Source: Cytophagales bacterium | GTDB lineage: Bacteria > Bacteroidota > Bacteroidia > Cytophagales > Cyclobacteriaceae | DNA length: 64,000 bases | Assembly (NCBI GenBank): GCA_022360055.1 | Contig: JAKSDO010000152.1 | Location: 16,286-80,285 of the forward strand | Direction of reading: 5' to 3' | In this document: piece by piece, positions 45,627 through 54,421 of the stretch | Position numbering within the stretch: position 1 is the first letter of the stretch | Layout: each line of letters starts with the position of its first letter | The notes under the pieces: model-generated | Told to the model about the DNA's origin: nothing | The model's database searches: none | The model's input: only the letters and a program-made list of their open reading frames with translations | Program-made: the position numbers and the translations under genes

Positions 45627-46631
45627 TTATTCTCCCATTAATTTTTGAGTCCGGAATTTTTTTGGTGAAACACCAAAGTGCCTCTTGAATATGTTGATGA
45701 AATGTGTGCTGGAGTTGTACCCCAGCCGGAAAGCCACTTGCCTAATATCCAGCTCATTCTTAATCAATAACTCCACAGCCTTTTCCAATCGCATATTTTT
45801 AATAAAGGCATATATACTTTGATGAAAAAAATAGTGAAACATGGCCTGCAATTTACTCTTGCTAAATCCCACTTCTCTGGCAAGCAAATCCAAATTCAAC
45901 TCTATGTGAAGATTGGCCTTGATAAAGTCCACCAGCCCGTACAGTCTTTTCTGATCCATGATTGAATATTTTAAGGGTCTGATTTCATCGATGTAAAACT
46001 GTTTGTAAAAGTGATCAAAAAATAGAACTACGGCTTCATATCCCTTGTTTTTCACAATTAGGTGGTTTAATCTCGGATTAAATTCCGATTTGAAAACATC
46101 ACTGAACAGTGTGAGCGACCGGTTTGTCAAAGGCTCAAAGTGCATGATTTTTTTGTTGCTGAAAATCAACCTATTGAATCCAAAATTCTGATTGATAAAA
46201 TCGAATAAATTCTGCTGTATCCATTCAAGCGTCGCATGAACCCGGAATAAAAAACAATGTGTATCTGCCGGGAAAAACAAATAATTCTCAACGTTTGATG
46301 AAAAAAATTGTACACCTCCCGAAGTTACCTCTTTGTAATCGGCATTTACAGGTTTGAAGTAGGAATTGCCCCGCTCCAAATATTTAAAGAAGATATTGAT
46401 GCTGTCTTTTTCTTTATTTGACATGATCTCAATTTTCAGATCGCCGGTAAGTTCCATCTCACCAAATACAACGGTCAATCCATCTTCAATTTTGAATTCA
46501 TTCAGATACCCGCGTCCAAGCGTATCGGGAATATTTATCTGATTATTACGGGCCTCTTTGTTGAATTTTGAGGCAATTATTTTGAGCCAGCTAGCGTCAT
46601 TTTTGAGCGCAACTTTTATTTGATTCCTCAT
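45627..46631 (-). CDS. AraC-family transcription regulator
   Basis: A 334-residue protein from the ATG at 46631 (TTG one codon earlier also possible). The last about 100 residues hold the two helix-turn-helix motifs ('LDLLARDVGFSKSKLQ'-like and 'RQVAFRLGYNSSTHFINIFK') and the family end 'FGVSPKKFR'. The N-terminal 225 residues are an unrecognised sensor part. The gene upstream (46695-47033) is transcribed the same way, 63 bases before it, and might be a target or partner. Confidence 0.93.
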   Translation of the reverse strand: MRNQIKVALKNDASWLKIIASKFNKEARNNQINIPDTLGRGYLNEFKIEDGLTVVFGEMELTGDLKIEIMSNKEKDSINIFFKYLERGNSYFKPVNADYKEVTSGGVQFFSSNVENYLFFPADTHCFLFRVHATLEWIQQNLFDFINQNFGFNRLIFSNKKIMHFEPLTNRSLTLFSDVFKSEFNPRLNHLIVKNKGYEAVVLFFDHFYKQFYIDEIRPLKYSIMDQKRLYGLVDFIKANLHIELNLDLLAREVGFSKSKLQAMFHYFFHQSIYAFIKNMRLEKAVELLIKNELDIRQVAFRLGYNSSTHFINIFKRHFGVSPKKFRTQKLMGE

Positions 46632-46694
46632 CAATCTGTTTAAAATTTCCTGAAGTTCTCAACCAATACTGATTACAACAATAATAAAGATAAA

Positions 46695-47033
46695 CTATTT
46701 TTTAGCGTTGCCTCGCGCCTGGAGTTTACCTTCTTGCTTTTTAAATAGGTATATTTTGGTCCTGTAATCCCAGTTTATCTGATCCTTCAAAATATCTAGG
46801 ATGTAATCTGAGGACCTCTTTTGCAGCCTGGAATTTGTTGACAGCATGAGATTGATATCCTGATTGATCCCAGTGTTCTCGGTATGAATCGAACCATTAT
46901 GGATTACTTCGATTTTTTCATCGGATGGATCAATGCCGGCAATTGGAATATTTGATTTTTCCCAAGTATCACCCGCCGCAATAGTACCGGTAATTGAAAA
47001 TACAGCAATTAGTATGATTATGATCTTTTTCAT
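46695..47033 (-). CDS. Small exported protein of unknown function
   Basis: A 112-residue protein with a clean signal peptide (about 1-20, 'MKKIIIILIAVFSITGTIAA'). The mature part has no recognised family; its end is basic. It precedes the AraC-type gene on the same strand. Confidence 0.6.
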   Translation of the reverse strand: MKKIIIILIAVFSITGTIAAGDTWEKSNIPIAGIDPSDEKIEVIHNGSIHTENTGINQDINLMLSTNSRLQKRSSDYILDILKDQINWDYRTKIYLFKKQEGKLQARGNAKK

Positions 47034-47296
47034 TTTCAGTGTAGTTAGTTAATAATTATTTACTACTATCAAAAACGGAATCTAAAGCATATAAAACTTA
47101 CTTTTAATATTTAAAAACTATGCGATATGTTCAAAACTTGCATGGAATGAATCTATCGATCAAACAAAAATCTTCCTTCCGCTCCTTTGCCGGTCTACGC
47201 AATGATAACCTGCCTGCCGGTGACAGGTTAAATCTCCCAAATCATCGATAGATCTGCTTCGAGGCTATTTTCAAAACAGATTTTACCGGATATAAA
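47034..47296. other. Gap with nested inverted repeats
   Basis: About 260 bases. ATCTATCGAT (47151-47160) has its exact complement ATCGATAGAT (47244-47253) about 83 bases away, with a smaller hairpin AACCTG/CAGGTT between them. This could be a structured transcript or chance; no known RNA family was recognised. Confidence 0.35.
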
Positions 47297-47334
47297 TAAA
47301 AAAGTCCGAAATATGAATTCGGACTTTTTTATTT
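47297..47334 (-). terminator. Terminator after the S9 peptidase
   Basis: AAAAAGTCCGAA and TTCGGACTTTTT form a perfect stem with a short AT loop and U-runs on both sides. It lies about 25-60 bases past the peptidase stop. Confidence 0.9.
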
Positions 47335-47358
47335 ATTTCTTTTCCACCGGATTTAGGA

Positions 47359-49338
47359 TCATTCGATCTTCAACTCGGTTTCGGGAATGTCGCCTCCTCC
47401 CTGTTTAAGGTACAGGTTAAACCATCGCATCATCCGCATATTGTAATCAAAACGAGCTGTTGCCTTTCTGTTTCCATGGCCTTCACCCGGATAAAGAACC
47501 AACCTAACGGGTGTTTCTGTTCTGGTCTTCATATGGCGATAAAGCTCCTTTGATTGCCCCGGATCAACTCTTGTATCTCCCGTTCCATGAAGAATTAAAA
47601 GCGGCGTTTTTGCCTGACCGGCATAATAGATGGGACTTCTTTTCAAGAAAAATTCGTAATCGTCCCAGATTCGTTTTCTGCTGTGAACCAGGAACATTTC
47701 TTCGGGGATATCACTAGTTCCCCATTTAGACAGATTGTTACTTATACCTACGGACATTACTCCGGCTGCAAATCGATCTGTATGCCTGGTCGACATCCAG
47801 GCAGTGGCATATCCGCCGTAAGAACCGCCCGTTACCCCAACTTTTGATTCATCAACCATCCCAGCGTCAATCAGATAATCTATTCCATCTATGATATCAT
47901 CAAATTCCAGTCCTCCGGGATCGCCTTGGCTTGATTTTGCAAACTCTTCCCCTCGTCCCGTACTTCCTCTATAATTTGGATAGAACACCATGAATCCATT
48001 TGCCGCTCCAACCTGGCCGGGGCGGGAATAAGATGTCAGCCAGCCGTTGTCGTAATGCGCCTCAGGTCCGCCATGAACGACTGTAATCAGAGGATACCTT
48101 GTCCCTTTTTGATGGTCAATCGGCAGAATAACCACCCCTTCCAATTCCAATCCGTCATTGGCTTTGTATGTGATAACTTTCTGCTCAGCCAGTTTTCGAT
48201 CGGCCAACCATTTATTACTATTTGTAACTCTCGCAGCCTTCTTACCTTCGAAAATGAACAATTCGCCGGGATGATTTGCAGAAGAACCAACCAGGGCAAT
48301 TTTCCCATGATCGGATGAAGACATCCTATTAAATGCAATGCTCCCCCTGTCGATCAATCTTTGAATATTTTTGCCATTCGCATTTATTGTTCCGATTGTT
48401 GTATAGACTCCTTCACTGGCAATAAACCGTACTGTTTTGTCGTCTGCCCATTCGATGTGTTCAAACTTTCCTTTAAACTTAGGGATAACGCTTTTTGGGG
48501 TTCCTCCGTTTGACGAAACCACGAATAGCCTTCCGGCGATGGGATCGTGTGTATCAGCACCTGCGATCATAGCGATATTTTTACTGTCCGGACTCCACAG
48601 AAAGGATTCTAACTTTGCAGTGTGCTCTATTCGAGTTACAACTTTCTGGGATGAAACCTCCACGATATGAATCACTTGCTTCATGTATGAATCGTCCACC
48701 AAGGCCGTAGGCGCTGCGGAGATACCAAGCTTTGTTCCGTCCGGGCTCCAGCGTGCGGCATAGCATTGCCCCTCCACCGGCACGGCTTCACAATCTCCGG
48801 CTAAAGAACCGATGTAGGCTTTGGTTAAGGATAAATCCTCTTCATATATCATCGGCTCATAAGGCAACATTGATTTTTTGTGCGGCTTTTCTTTTGCCAG
48901 GAAAAGAATCTTCTTACCATCAGGCGACCATTCATATGAAGATACGGATGTTTCATGTTCAAATATTTTCAAAGCTTCTCCTCCGGCGAGCGGGATCTCG
49001 TACAAGCCTGTCGTCTTATCATCATCCCGCATTGCCAAAAAAGTAATGGTCTTGTGATCCGGTCTGAATTTTACTTCGCGTACATTGCCACTGGTGATAA
49101 ACGGAACGGAAGATTGTGTTTTGAGGTCATAGACCCAAAGCTTGAAGGATGCCGGTTTGTTTTCCTTCCTAGGATCTGCAGGTTTTAATATCGTATAGGC
49201 GATTTTACTACCATCGCTACTGATCTCCGCAGAGTAGACATACTCTAATTTCGCAATGTCTGACGGGGTAAGTCCGCCTTGCCTGGCATGCAGTACCTGA
49301 GCAGGTATGAACGCCAATAAAAAAAACAGTTTTTTCAT
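47359..49338 (-). CDS. S9 prolyl oligopeptidase, exported
   Basis: Serine peptidase of the S9 (DPP/AAP) type. I choose the ATG at 49338 (659 residues), which gives a good signal peptide 'MKKLFFLLAFIPAQVLHA' and follows a GAGG ribosome site; an earlier ATG at 49431 would add 31 basic residues. The N-terminal beta-propeller (about 25-395) contains 'WSPDGKKI'-type blades; the C-terminal hydrolase (about 395-655) has the nucleophile Ser in 'GGSYGGYATAW', Asp in 'HGTGDTRVDP' and His in 'GEGHGN'. It should trim peptides in the periplasm. It is 95 bases after leuS. Confidence 0.94.
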   Translation of the reverse strand: MKKLFFLLAFIPAQVLHARQGGLTPSDIAKLEYVYSAEISSDGSKIAYTILKPADPRKENKPASFKLWVYDLKTQSSVPFITSGNVREVKFRPDHKTITFLAMRDDDKTTGLYEIPLAGGEALKIFEHETSVSSYEWSPDGKKILFLAKEKPHKKSMLPYEPMIYEEDLSLTKAYIGSLAGDCEAVPVEGQCYAARWSPDGTKLGISAAPTALVDDSYMKQVIHIVEVSSQKVVTRIEHTAKLESFLWSPDSKNIAMIAGADTHDPIAGRLFVVSSNGGTPKSVIPKFKGKFEHIEWADDKTVRFIASEGVYTTIGTINANGKNIQRLIDRGSIAFNRMSSSDHGKIALVGSSANHPGELFIFEGKKAARVTNSNKWLADRKLAEQKVITYKANDGLELEGVVILPIDHQKGTRYPLITVVHGGPEAHYDNGWLTSYSRPGQVGAANGFMVFYPNYRGSTGRGEEFAKSSQGDPGGLEFDDIIDGIDYLIDAGMVDESKVGVTGGSYGGYATAWMSTRHTDRFAAGVMSVGISNNLSKWGTSDIPEEMFLVHSRKRIWDDYEFFLKRSPIYYAGQAKTPLLILHGTGDTRVDPGQSKELYRHMKTRTETPVRLVLYPGEGHGNRKATARFDYNMRMMRWFNLYLKQGGGDIPETELKIE

Positions 49339-49433
49339 TTTTCCTCTTCTTTGATTATTAAAAATTCCATGCTTAAATGTGGCAGCTTTGGATAGTCTCC
49401 GGATAATTCGGTTAAAACCCGGTCGCTTCAAAC

Positions 49434-52205
49434 TTATACCACTACATTCACGATTTTTTTGGGGACAACAATCACTTTCTTAGGCGATTTACCATCTAAC
49501 CACTTCTTTATAACGTCATTTTCCAATACCTCATTTTCAATCTCCCCGGGACTTTTATCCAGCGCGAATTTTATTTTGGTCCTCATTTTGCCATTGACCA
49601 TAACGGGAAACTCGTATTCATCTTCTTTGATATACGATTCATCAAACTCCGGATATTCCGCATGGATGATGCTTTCCTCATGGCCCAAAGACTGCCACAG
49701 CTCCTCGGCAATATGCGGCGCAAAAGGGGATAATACGATAAGCAACTTCTCAAGTATCTCCTTTTTATGGCAGTTTAGCTGAGTAAGTGCATTTACACAT
49801 ATCATAAATTCACTGACGGAGGTATTGAACGAGAGATTCTCAATATCCATTTCCACCTTTTGAATGGTTTTATGCAAGGCCTTATACTCTTCTGCTTTTG
49901 GTTTCCCGGCATTTACCAGAGATTTCCCATCCGCATCGTAAAACAATGCCCATAATCTTCTCAAAAACTTGGCAACACCATCGATCCCGTGGGTATTCCA
50001 GGGTTTTGACAGCTCGATCGGGCCGAGGAACATCTCATACATTCTCAACGTATCCGCTCCGTACTTTTCAATGACATCATCGGGATTCACCACGTTGTAC
50101 CATCTTTTGGACATTTTTTCGATTGCAAAATCACATCTGAATTTACCGTCTTCAAGCTCAAACTCCGCATCTTTGTAATCGGGCATCCACTTTTTAAACG
50201 CCTCCACATCCAATATATCATTGTGTACGATGTTCACGTCCACGTGGAGCTCCATTACGTCGTACTTCTTTTTTAATCCGGCGCTTATAAACTTGTGCTC
50301 ATCCTTCAGTTTGTAAGCTATATTCGACCTGCCCTGAATCATCCCCTGGTTAACCAATTTTTGGAACGGCTCTTCATGCGTTACGTATCCTCTGTCGTAC
50401 AAGAACAAATTCCAGAACCTGGAATACAACAAATGACCGGTCGCATGTTCGGTGCCTCCAATATATAAATCGACGGAATTCCAATATTCGGCGGCTTCCT
50501 TGCTTACGAATTCCCTGTCATTACTCGCATCCATATACCTGAGAAAGTACCAGCTAGATCCGGCCCACCCGGGCATTGTTGTCAATTCATAGGCATACTT
50601 CCCCTTATACAGCCATTTCTTAGCCCTTCCCAACGGAGGTTCGCCGCTTTTGGTAGGCAAATATTCGTCTATGGGCGGAAGTTCCAGAGGCAGCTCCGAT
50701 TCAGGCAATAAACGAGGTATCCCGTCTTCTGTGAAATAAACAGGAACAGGCTCCCCCCAATATCTTTGCCTGCTAAATACGGCGTCGCGAATTCTGTAAT
50801 TGACTTTTGCCGTACCAAATCCCTCTTTTTCTGCATAATCTATGGTCGCATGCACGGCTTCCGACGAATCCATTCCCGTGATGAAGCCCGAATTTATCAT
50901 TTTACCGTGCTTGATTTCCGTTGGATCCTTCAGGTCTTCCGTACCTGCGATCACACGCTTCACCGGCAATCCATAATATGTGGCAAACCTGAAATCCCTG
51001 TCGTCCGATGAAGGTACAGCCATCACAACCCCGGTCCCATATCCGGCCAACACATAATCCGCTATCCAAAGCGGCACTTTTTCATTAGTAAACGGATTTA
51101 TTACGAAAGAACCCGTGAATACGCCGGATACTGTTTTTATTTCAGACATCCGCTCTCTCTCCGACCTGTTGATTGCCTTTTGAACATATGCCTCTACCTC
51201 CTCCCTATGCTCTTCAGTTGTTAATTCACGGACTAATTCATGCTCAGGGGCAAGCACCATATAAGTGACTCCGAATATGGTATCCGGTCGGGTCGTAAAA
51301 CAGGTGAGCGCAATGTCTTTATCATATACCTCAAAGTCCAATTCACACCCGTAGGATTTTCCGATCCAGTTTGTCTGCATATCCTTCATGGAGGCAGACC
51401 AATCAAGTTTATTCAGATTCCCAACCAATCGATCGGCATAGGCGGTGATCCGCATCATCCATTGCCGCATTTTCTTCCGCTCTACCGGATGCCCTCCTCG
51501 CTCCGAAAATCCATCTTTTACTTCATCATTTGCGAGTACGGTCCCCAGCGCGGGGCACCAATTCACTAAAGCGTCTGCCGGATAGGTCAACCTGTATTTG
51601 AGAAGTAATTTCGCTTTTCCTGCTTCAGATAACCGATTCCAATAGGCAGCATCAAAGATGGGCGTATCATCATCACATGCCGCATTTATCTTTTTATTGC
51701 CTTTCTTTTCGAATGCAGCTATCAATGTCTCAATAGATTCAGCCTTGTTTGAATCGTAATTGTACCAACAGCTAAACAATTGTGAAAAGATCCACTGGGT
51801 CCATTTATAATACTTCGGATCACAGGTCCGGACCTCCTTATCCCAATCATAAGATAAGCCAATACCCTGAAGCTGGTCTTTGTACCTTTTTATATTTTCG
51901 GCTGTAGTCAGTGCCGGATGCTGACCGGTTTGTATTGCATATTGTTCGGCGGGAAGACCAAAAGCGTCGAAACCCATGGGATGTAAAACATTGTATCCTT
52001 TGTTTCTTTTGAACCTCGAAACAATATCTGATGCGATATAGCCTAAGGGGTGACCGACATGAAGCCCTGCTCCGGATGGATAAGGAAACATATCCAACAC
52101 GTAGAATTTTGGTTTATTGTGATCAACATTGGCTTCAAAAATCTTATTATCCGCCCAGTACCGCTGCCATTTCCGCTCTACTTCCTTGTGTTTGTATTCC
52201 GCCAT
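49434..52205 (-). CDS. leuS: Leucyl-tRNA synthetase
   Basis: Class I synthetase of 923 residues. 'MFPYPSGAGLHVGHPLGY' carries the HIGH motif as HVGH, 'EKMSKRWYNVVNPDDVIEKY' carries KMSKS as KMSKR. A CP1 editing domain (about 235-440) with 'TTRPDTIFGVTYMVLAPEH' is present. A Bacteroidota-type insertion is seen near residues 150-215. The C-terminal anticodon and extension domains are complete. Confidence 0.98.
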   Translation of the reverse strand: MAEYKHKEVERKWQRYWADNKIFEANVDHNKPKFYVLDMFPYPSGAGLHVGHPLGYIASDIVSRFKRNKGYNVLHPMGFDAFGLPAEQYAIQTGQHPALTTAENIKRYKDQLQGIGLSYDWDKEVRTCDPKYYKWTQWIFSQLFSCWYNYDSNKAESIETLIAAFEKKGNKKINAACDDDTPIFDAAYWNRLSEAGKAKLLLKYRLTYPADALVNWCPALGTVLANDEVKDGFSERGGHPVERKKMRQWMMRITAYADRLVGNLNKLDWSASMKDMQTNWIGKSYGCELDFEVYDKDIALTCFTTRPDTIFGVTYMVLAPEHELVRELTTEEHREEVEAYVQKAINRSERERMSEIKTVSGVFTGSFVINPFTNEKVPLWIADYVLAGYGTGVVMAVPSSDDRDFRFATYYGLPVKRVIAGTEDLKDPTEIKHGKMINSGFITGMDSSEAVHATIDYAEKEGFGTAKVNYRIRDAVFSRQRYWGEPVPVYFTEDGIPRLLPESELPLELPPIDEYLPTKSGEPPLGRAKKWLYKGKYAYELTTMPGWAGSSWYFLRYMDASNDREFVSKEAAEYWNSVDLYIGGTEHATGHLLYSRFWNLFLYDRGYVTHEEPFQKLVNQGMIQGRSNIAYKLKDEHKFISAGLKKKYDVMELHVDVNIVHNDILDVEAFKKWMPDYKDAEFELEDGKFRCDFAIEKMSKRWYNVVNPDDVIEKYGADTLRMYEMFLGPIELSKPWNTHGIDGVAKFLRRLWALFYDADGKSLVNAGKPKAEEYKALHKTIQKVEMDIENLSFNTSVSEFMICVNALTQLNCHKKEILEKLLIVLSPFAPHIAEELWQSLGHEESIIHAEYPEFDESYIKEDEYEFPVMVNGKMRTKIKFALDKSPGEIENEVLENDVIKKWLDGKSPKKVIVVPKKIVNVVV

Positions 52206-52235
52206 TTTGTAAAAATTCTAATAATTTTCGGGGGG

Positions 52236-52243
52236 CAAAAATA
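52236..52243 (-). promoter_or_regulatory. -7 promoter element of leuS
   Basis: Minus-strand TATTTTTG matches TAnnTTTG, 31 bases before the leuS ATG. Confidence 0.5.
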
Positions 52244-52281
52244 AACAAATAGCCTGTCCTATAAAAAGAAAAGCCTAAATG

Positions 52282-52312
52282 TTGGTCAGGGTATACTTAA
52301 TAAGTAATTTTA
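52282..52312 (+). promoter_or_regulatory. Promoter of the nucleotide-sugar dehydrogenase
   Basis: TTG at 52282-52284, twenty bases, then TAATTTTA (one mismatch to TAnnTTTG) lie 19 bases before the start codon. Confidence 0.5.
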
Positions 52313-52330
52313 CCCCTCTTTTTCCGAGTT

Positions 52331-53620
52331 ATGATAGATAAATACATTTCAAAAGAAGAAACGATATGTGTTGCAGGTCTTGGCTATGTCGGTTTGCCTG
52401 TAGCCCTCGAATTTGCCAAAAAATATAAAATTATAGGCTTCGACATAAATCAAAGCCGGGTTGAACTCATGCAGCGCGGCATTGATCCCAGCAATGAGCT
52501 CGACGCGCTTGAATTTGAAGGATGCGATATACTATTTACTTCCGACCCGGAAGACATTCGAGCTTGTACATTTTATATAATTGCCGTCCCGACTCCCATA
52601 GACGAACACAAAAATCCGGATCTGAAACCATTGCTGAGCGCGTGTAAAATTGTTGGCGGCGTCTTGAAAAACGGGGATACGGTTGTTTTTGAATCTACCG
52701 TATATCCGGGTTGTACGGAAGAAGATTGTATTCCCGTCCTGGAAAAAGAATCCGGTTTGACCTACGGAAAAGACTTCAACGCCGGATACTCTCCCGAACG
52801 AATCAATCCCGGAGACAAACTCCATACCCTCACAAAAATCGTTAAAGTCGTGAGTGGAAGTGACGAGGAGACGCTGCAATTGGTATCTGCGCTTTACGGA
52901 TCAATTATCCACGCTGGTGTACATAAAGCCAGCTCGATAAAAGTTGCCGAAGCAAGTAAAATTATTGAAAACACTCAACGGGATTTGAATATTGCATTAA
53001 TGAATGAGCTTTCCCTAATCTTTAAGAAGATGGGCATCAACACGTTTGAAGTACTGGAGGCTTCGGGAACCAAGTGGAATTTTCTAAAATTCTTTCCCGG
53101 CCTTGTAGGTGGGCATTGTATTGGAGTGGATCCCTATTACCTGACACATAAGGCTATGGAACTGGGTTATTTTTCGAAAGTCATCACTGCCGGAAGAAAT
53201 ATAAATGACGCTGTACACAGCCAAATTGCAAAGGAAATTGTAAAATATCTTATCGAGCAGGACAAATCACTCAAGCGGACATACGTACTCGTTATGGGTG
53301 TCACTTTTAAAGAAAACGTCAGTGATATCCGCAATTCCAAAGTCCCGGAATTAATCCGGGAATTGCAGGAATTCAGTATTAATGTTGACGCCGTAGATCC
53401 GTGGGCCAGCCCTGAAGAATTTGATCTGGAATACGGGATTTCTCTAAAGCCCGGGCCAGAAAACCATTATGATGCTGTCGTACTCGCTGTAAATCACGAT
53501 GCCTATCTGGATCTGAAAATTGAAGATATTGAAAATCTGATGGGCAAAAACGGACTTCTGTACGACGTAAAAGGAATCTACAGAAATAAATTTGAAGGCA
53601 TCAAATATCTAAGCCTCTAA
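52331..53620 (+). CDS. Nucleotide-sugar dehydrogenase (WbpO/TviB-like)
   Basis: NAD-dependent enzyme oxidising a UDP-HexNAc to the uronic acid for surface polysaccharide. The 429 residues have the N-terminal nucleotide motif 'VAGLGYVGLPVALEFAKKY', the 'ESTVYPGCTEEDC' segment, and the catalytic Cys in 'GLVGGHCIGVDPYYLTHKA'. The last motif is typical of the UDP-N-acetylgalactosamine/glucosamine branch (WbpO, TviB, WbpA) more than of UDP-glucose dehydrogenase. Partner epimerases and transferases are not close by, so the polysaccharide locus is elsewhere or split. Confidence 0.9.
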   Translation: MIDKYISKEETICVAGLGYVGLPVALEFAKKYKIIGFDINQSRVELMQRGIDPSNELDALEFEGCDILFTSDPEDIRACTFYIIAVPTPIDEHKNPDLKPLLSACKIVGGVLKNGDTVVFESTVYPGCTEEDCIPVLEKESGLTYGKDFNAGYSPERINPGDKLHTLTKIVKVVSGSDEETLQLVSALYGSIIHAGVHKASSIKVAEASKIIENTQRDLNIALMNELSLIFKKMGINTFEVLEASGTKWNFLKFFPGLVGGHCIGVDPYYLTHKAMELGYFSKVITAGRNINDAVHSQIAKEIVKYLIEQDKSLKRTYVLVMGVTFKENVSDIRNSKVPELIRELQEFSINVDAVDPWASPEEFDLEYGISLKPGPENHYDAVVLAVNHDAYLDLKIEDIENLMGKNGLLYDVKGIYRNKFEGIKYLSL

Positions 53621-53985
53621 ATGTTGAATTTGACCTCAAAAGCTACATCTTTTGTAATACAAAGCCGTGATCCGATTAGATGCCCTGGCGCTGTCTTTAC
53701 GCCTCCTTTGATCCGGGTACCGGCCATTTCTTTCTCCCCATCGTTTACTGCCGATGTGCATTATCGTGTCGTTAAACCTCAGCCTGACGCCCGCGCAGTT
53801 GTTTTGAGAACGGTGGGATTTGAAATTGATCAGAAATACTTGGAAAACGGATATAAAGCCAGAATTCCATTTGCCGGATATGGAAATATGTGCAAAGGTA
53901 CCGGTTGCAGCGGATTGGTGCATAGCGCAATATTTGGCCTTTGGAGGACATCAAAATTTAACACCTGACATCTGTTTCCTGAAAC
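53621..53985 (+). other. Stretch after the dehydrogenase with an uncertain ORF
   Basis: An open frame of 115 codons starts directly after the dehydrogenase stop (TAAATG) and runs to 53968. Other frames on both strands are also open here. The composition does not look clearly like a protein and no family was recognised. It may be a degraded remnant or non-coding sequence. Confidence 0.25.
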
Positions 53986-54420
53986 GTGAAAAAATATTCA
54001 TTTGCATTACCGCTTCTCTTTATTCTCGGCCTGGCATACTGGAGATACACCTATATTCTCAATCCAAATTTTTCCGGCGAACCTTTTTTATTTGAAATTC
54101 GAAAATTCGGGAATACTTTTCCGCCCCACTCAGCGATCAATATAAAATCAATAATAATTTATTGGATTTTGTTTTTCCTTGGAAATATTGGCTTATTCGT
54201 AACTTTATTCGCTTCCTTTGAGAAAGTAAAAGCAACCGGATTTTTTTATTTGCTATTAAGCGCAGGAAGCGTATTGTTTTTTGGCCTGGACCATCTATTT
54301 ACTTCCGCTTCATTTTTTGGCCTTGCATCCATACTTAAGAATTTTCTGCTGAGCCCAATGTTTACAGCAATTGCCTATATCGTGATCGAGTATTTCCATT
54401 GGTTTGGAAAATCAGCTTGA
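53986..54420 (+). CDS. Small four-helix membrane protein
   Basis: A 144-residue protein from a GTG start with four hydrophobic segments (about 5-22, 55-78, 82-102, 115-137). No family recognised. It converges on the GHL10-type gene with a one-base gap. Its function is unknown. Confidence 0.65.
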   Translation: MKKYSFALPLLFILGLAYWRYTYILNPNFSGEPFLFEIRKFGNTFPPHSAINIKSIIIYWILFFLGNIGLFVTLFASFEKVKATGFFYLLLSAGSVLFFGLDHLFTSASFFGLASILKNFLLSPMFTAIAYIVIEYFHWFGKSA

Positions 54421-54421
54421 C

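Noticed and set aside
53636..53923. Antisense frame after the nucleotide-sugar dehydrogenase
   Set aside because: Basic, low-likeness composition and no ribosome site; region is recorded as uncertain instead.
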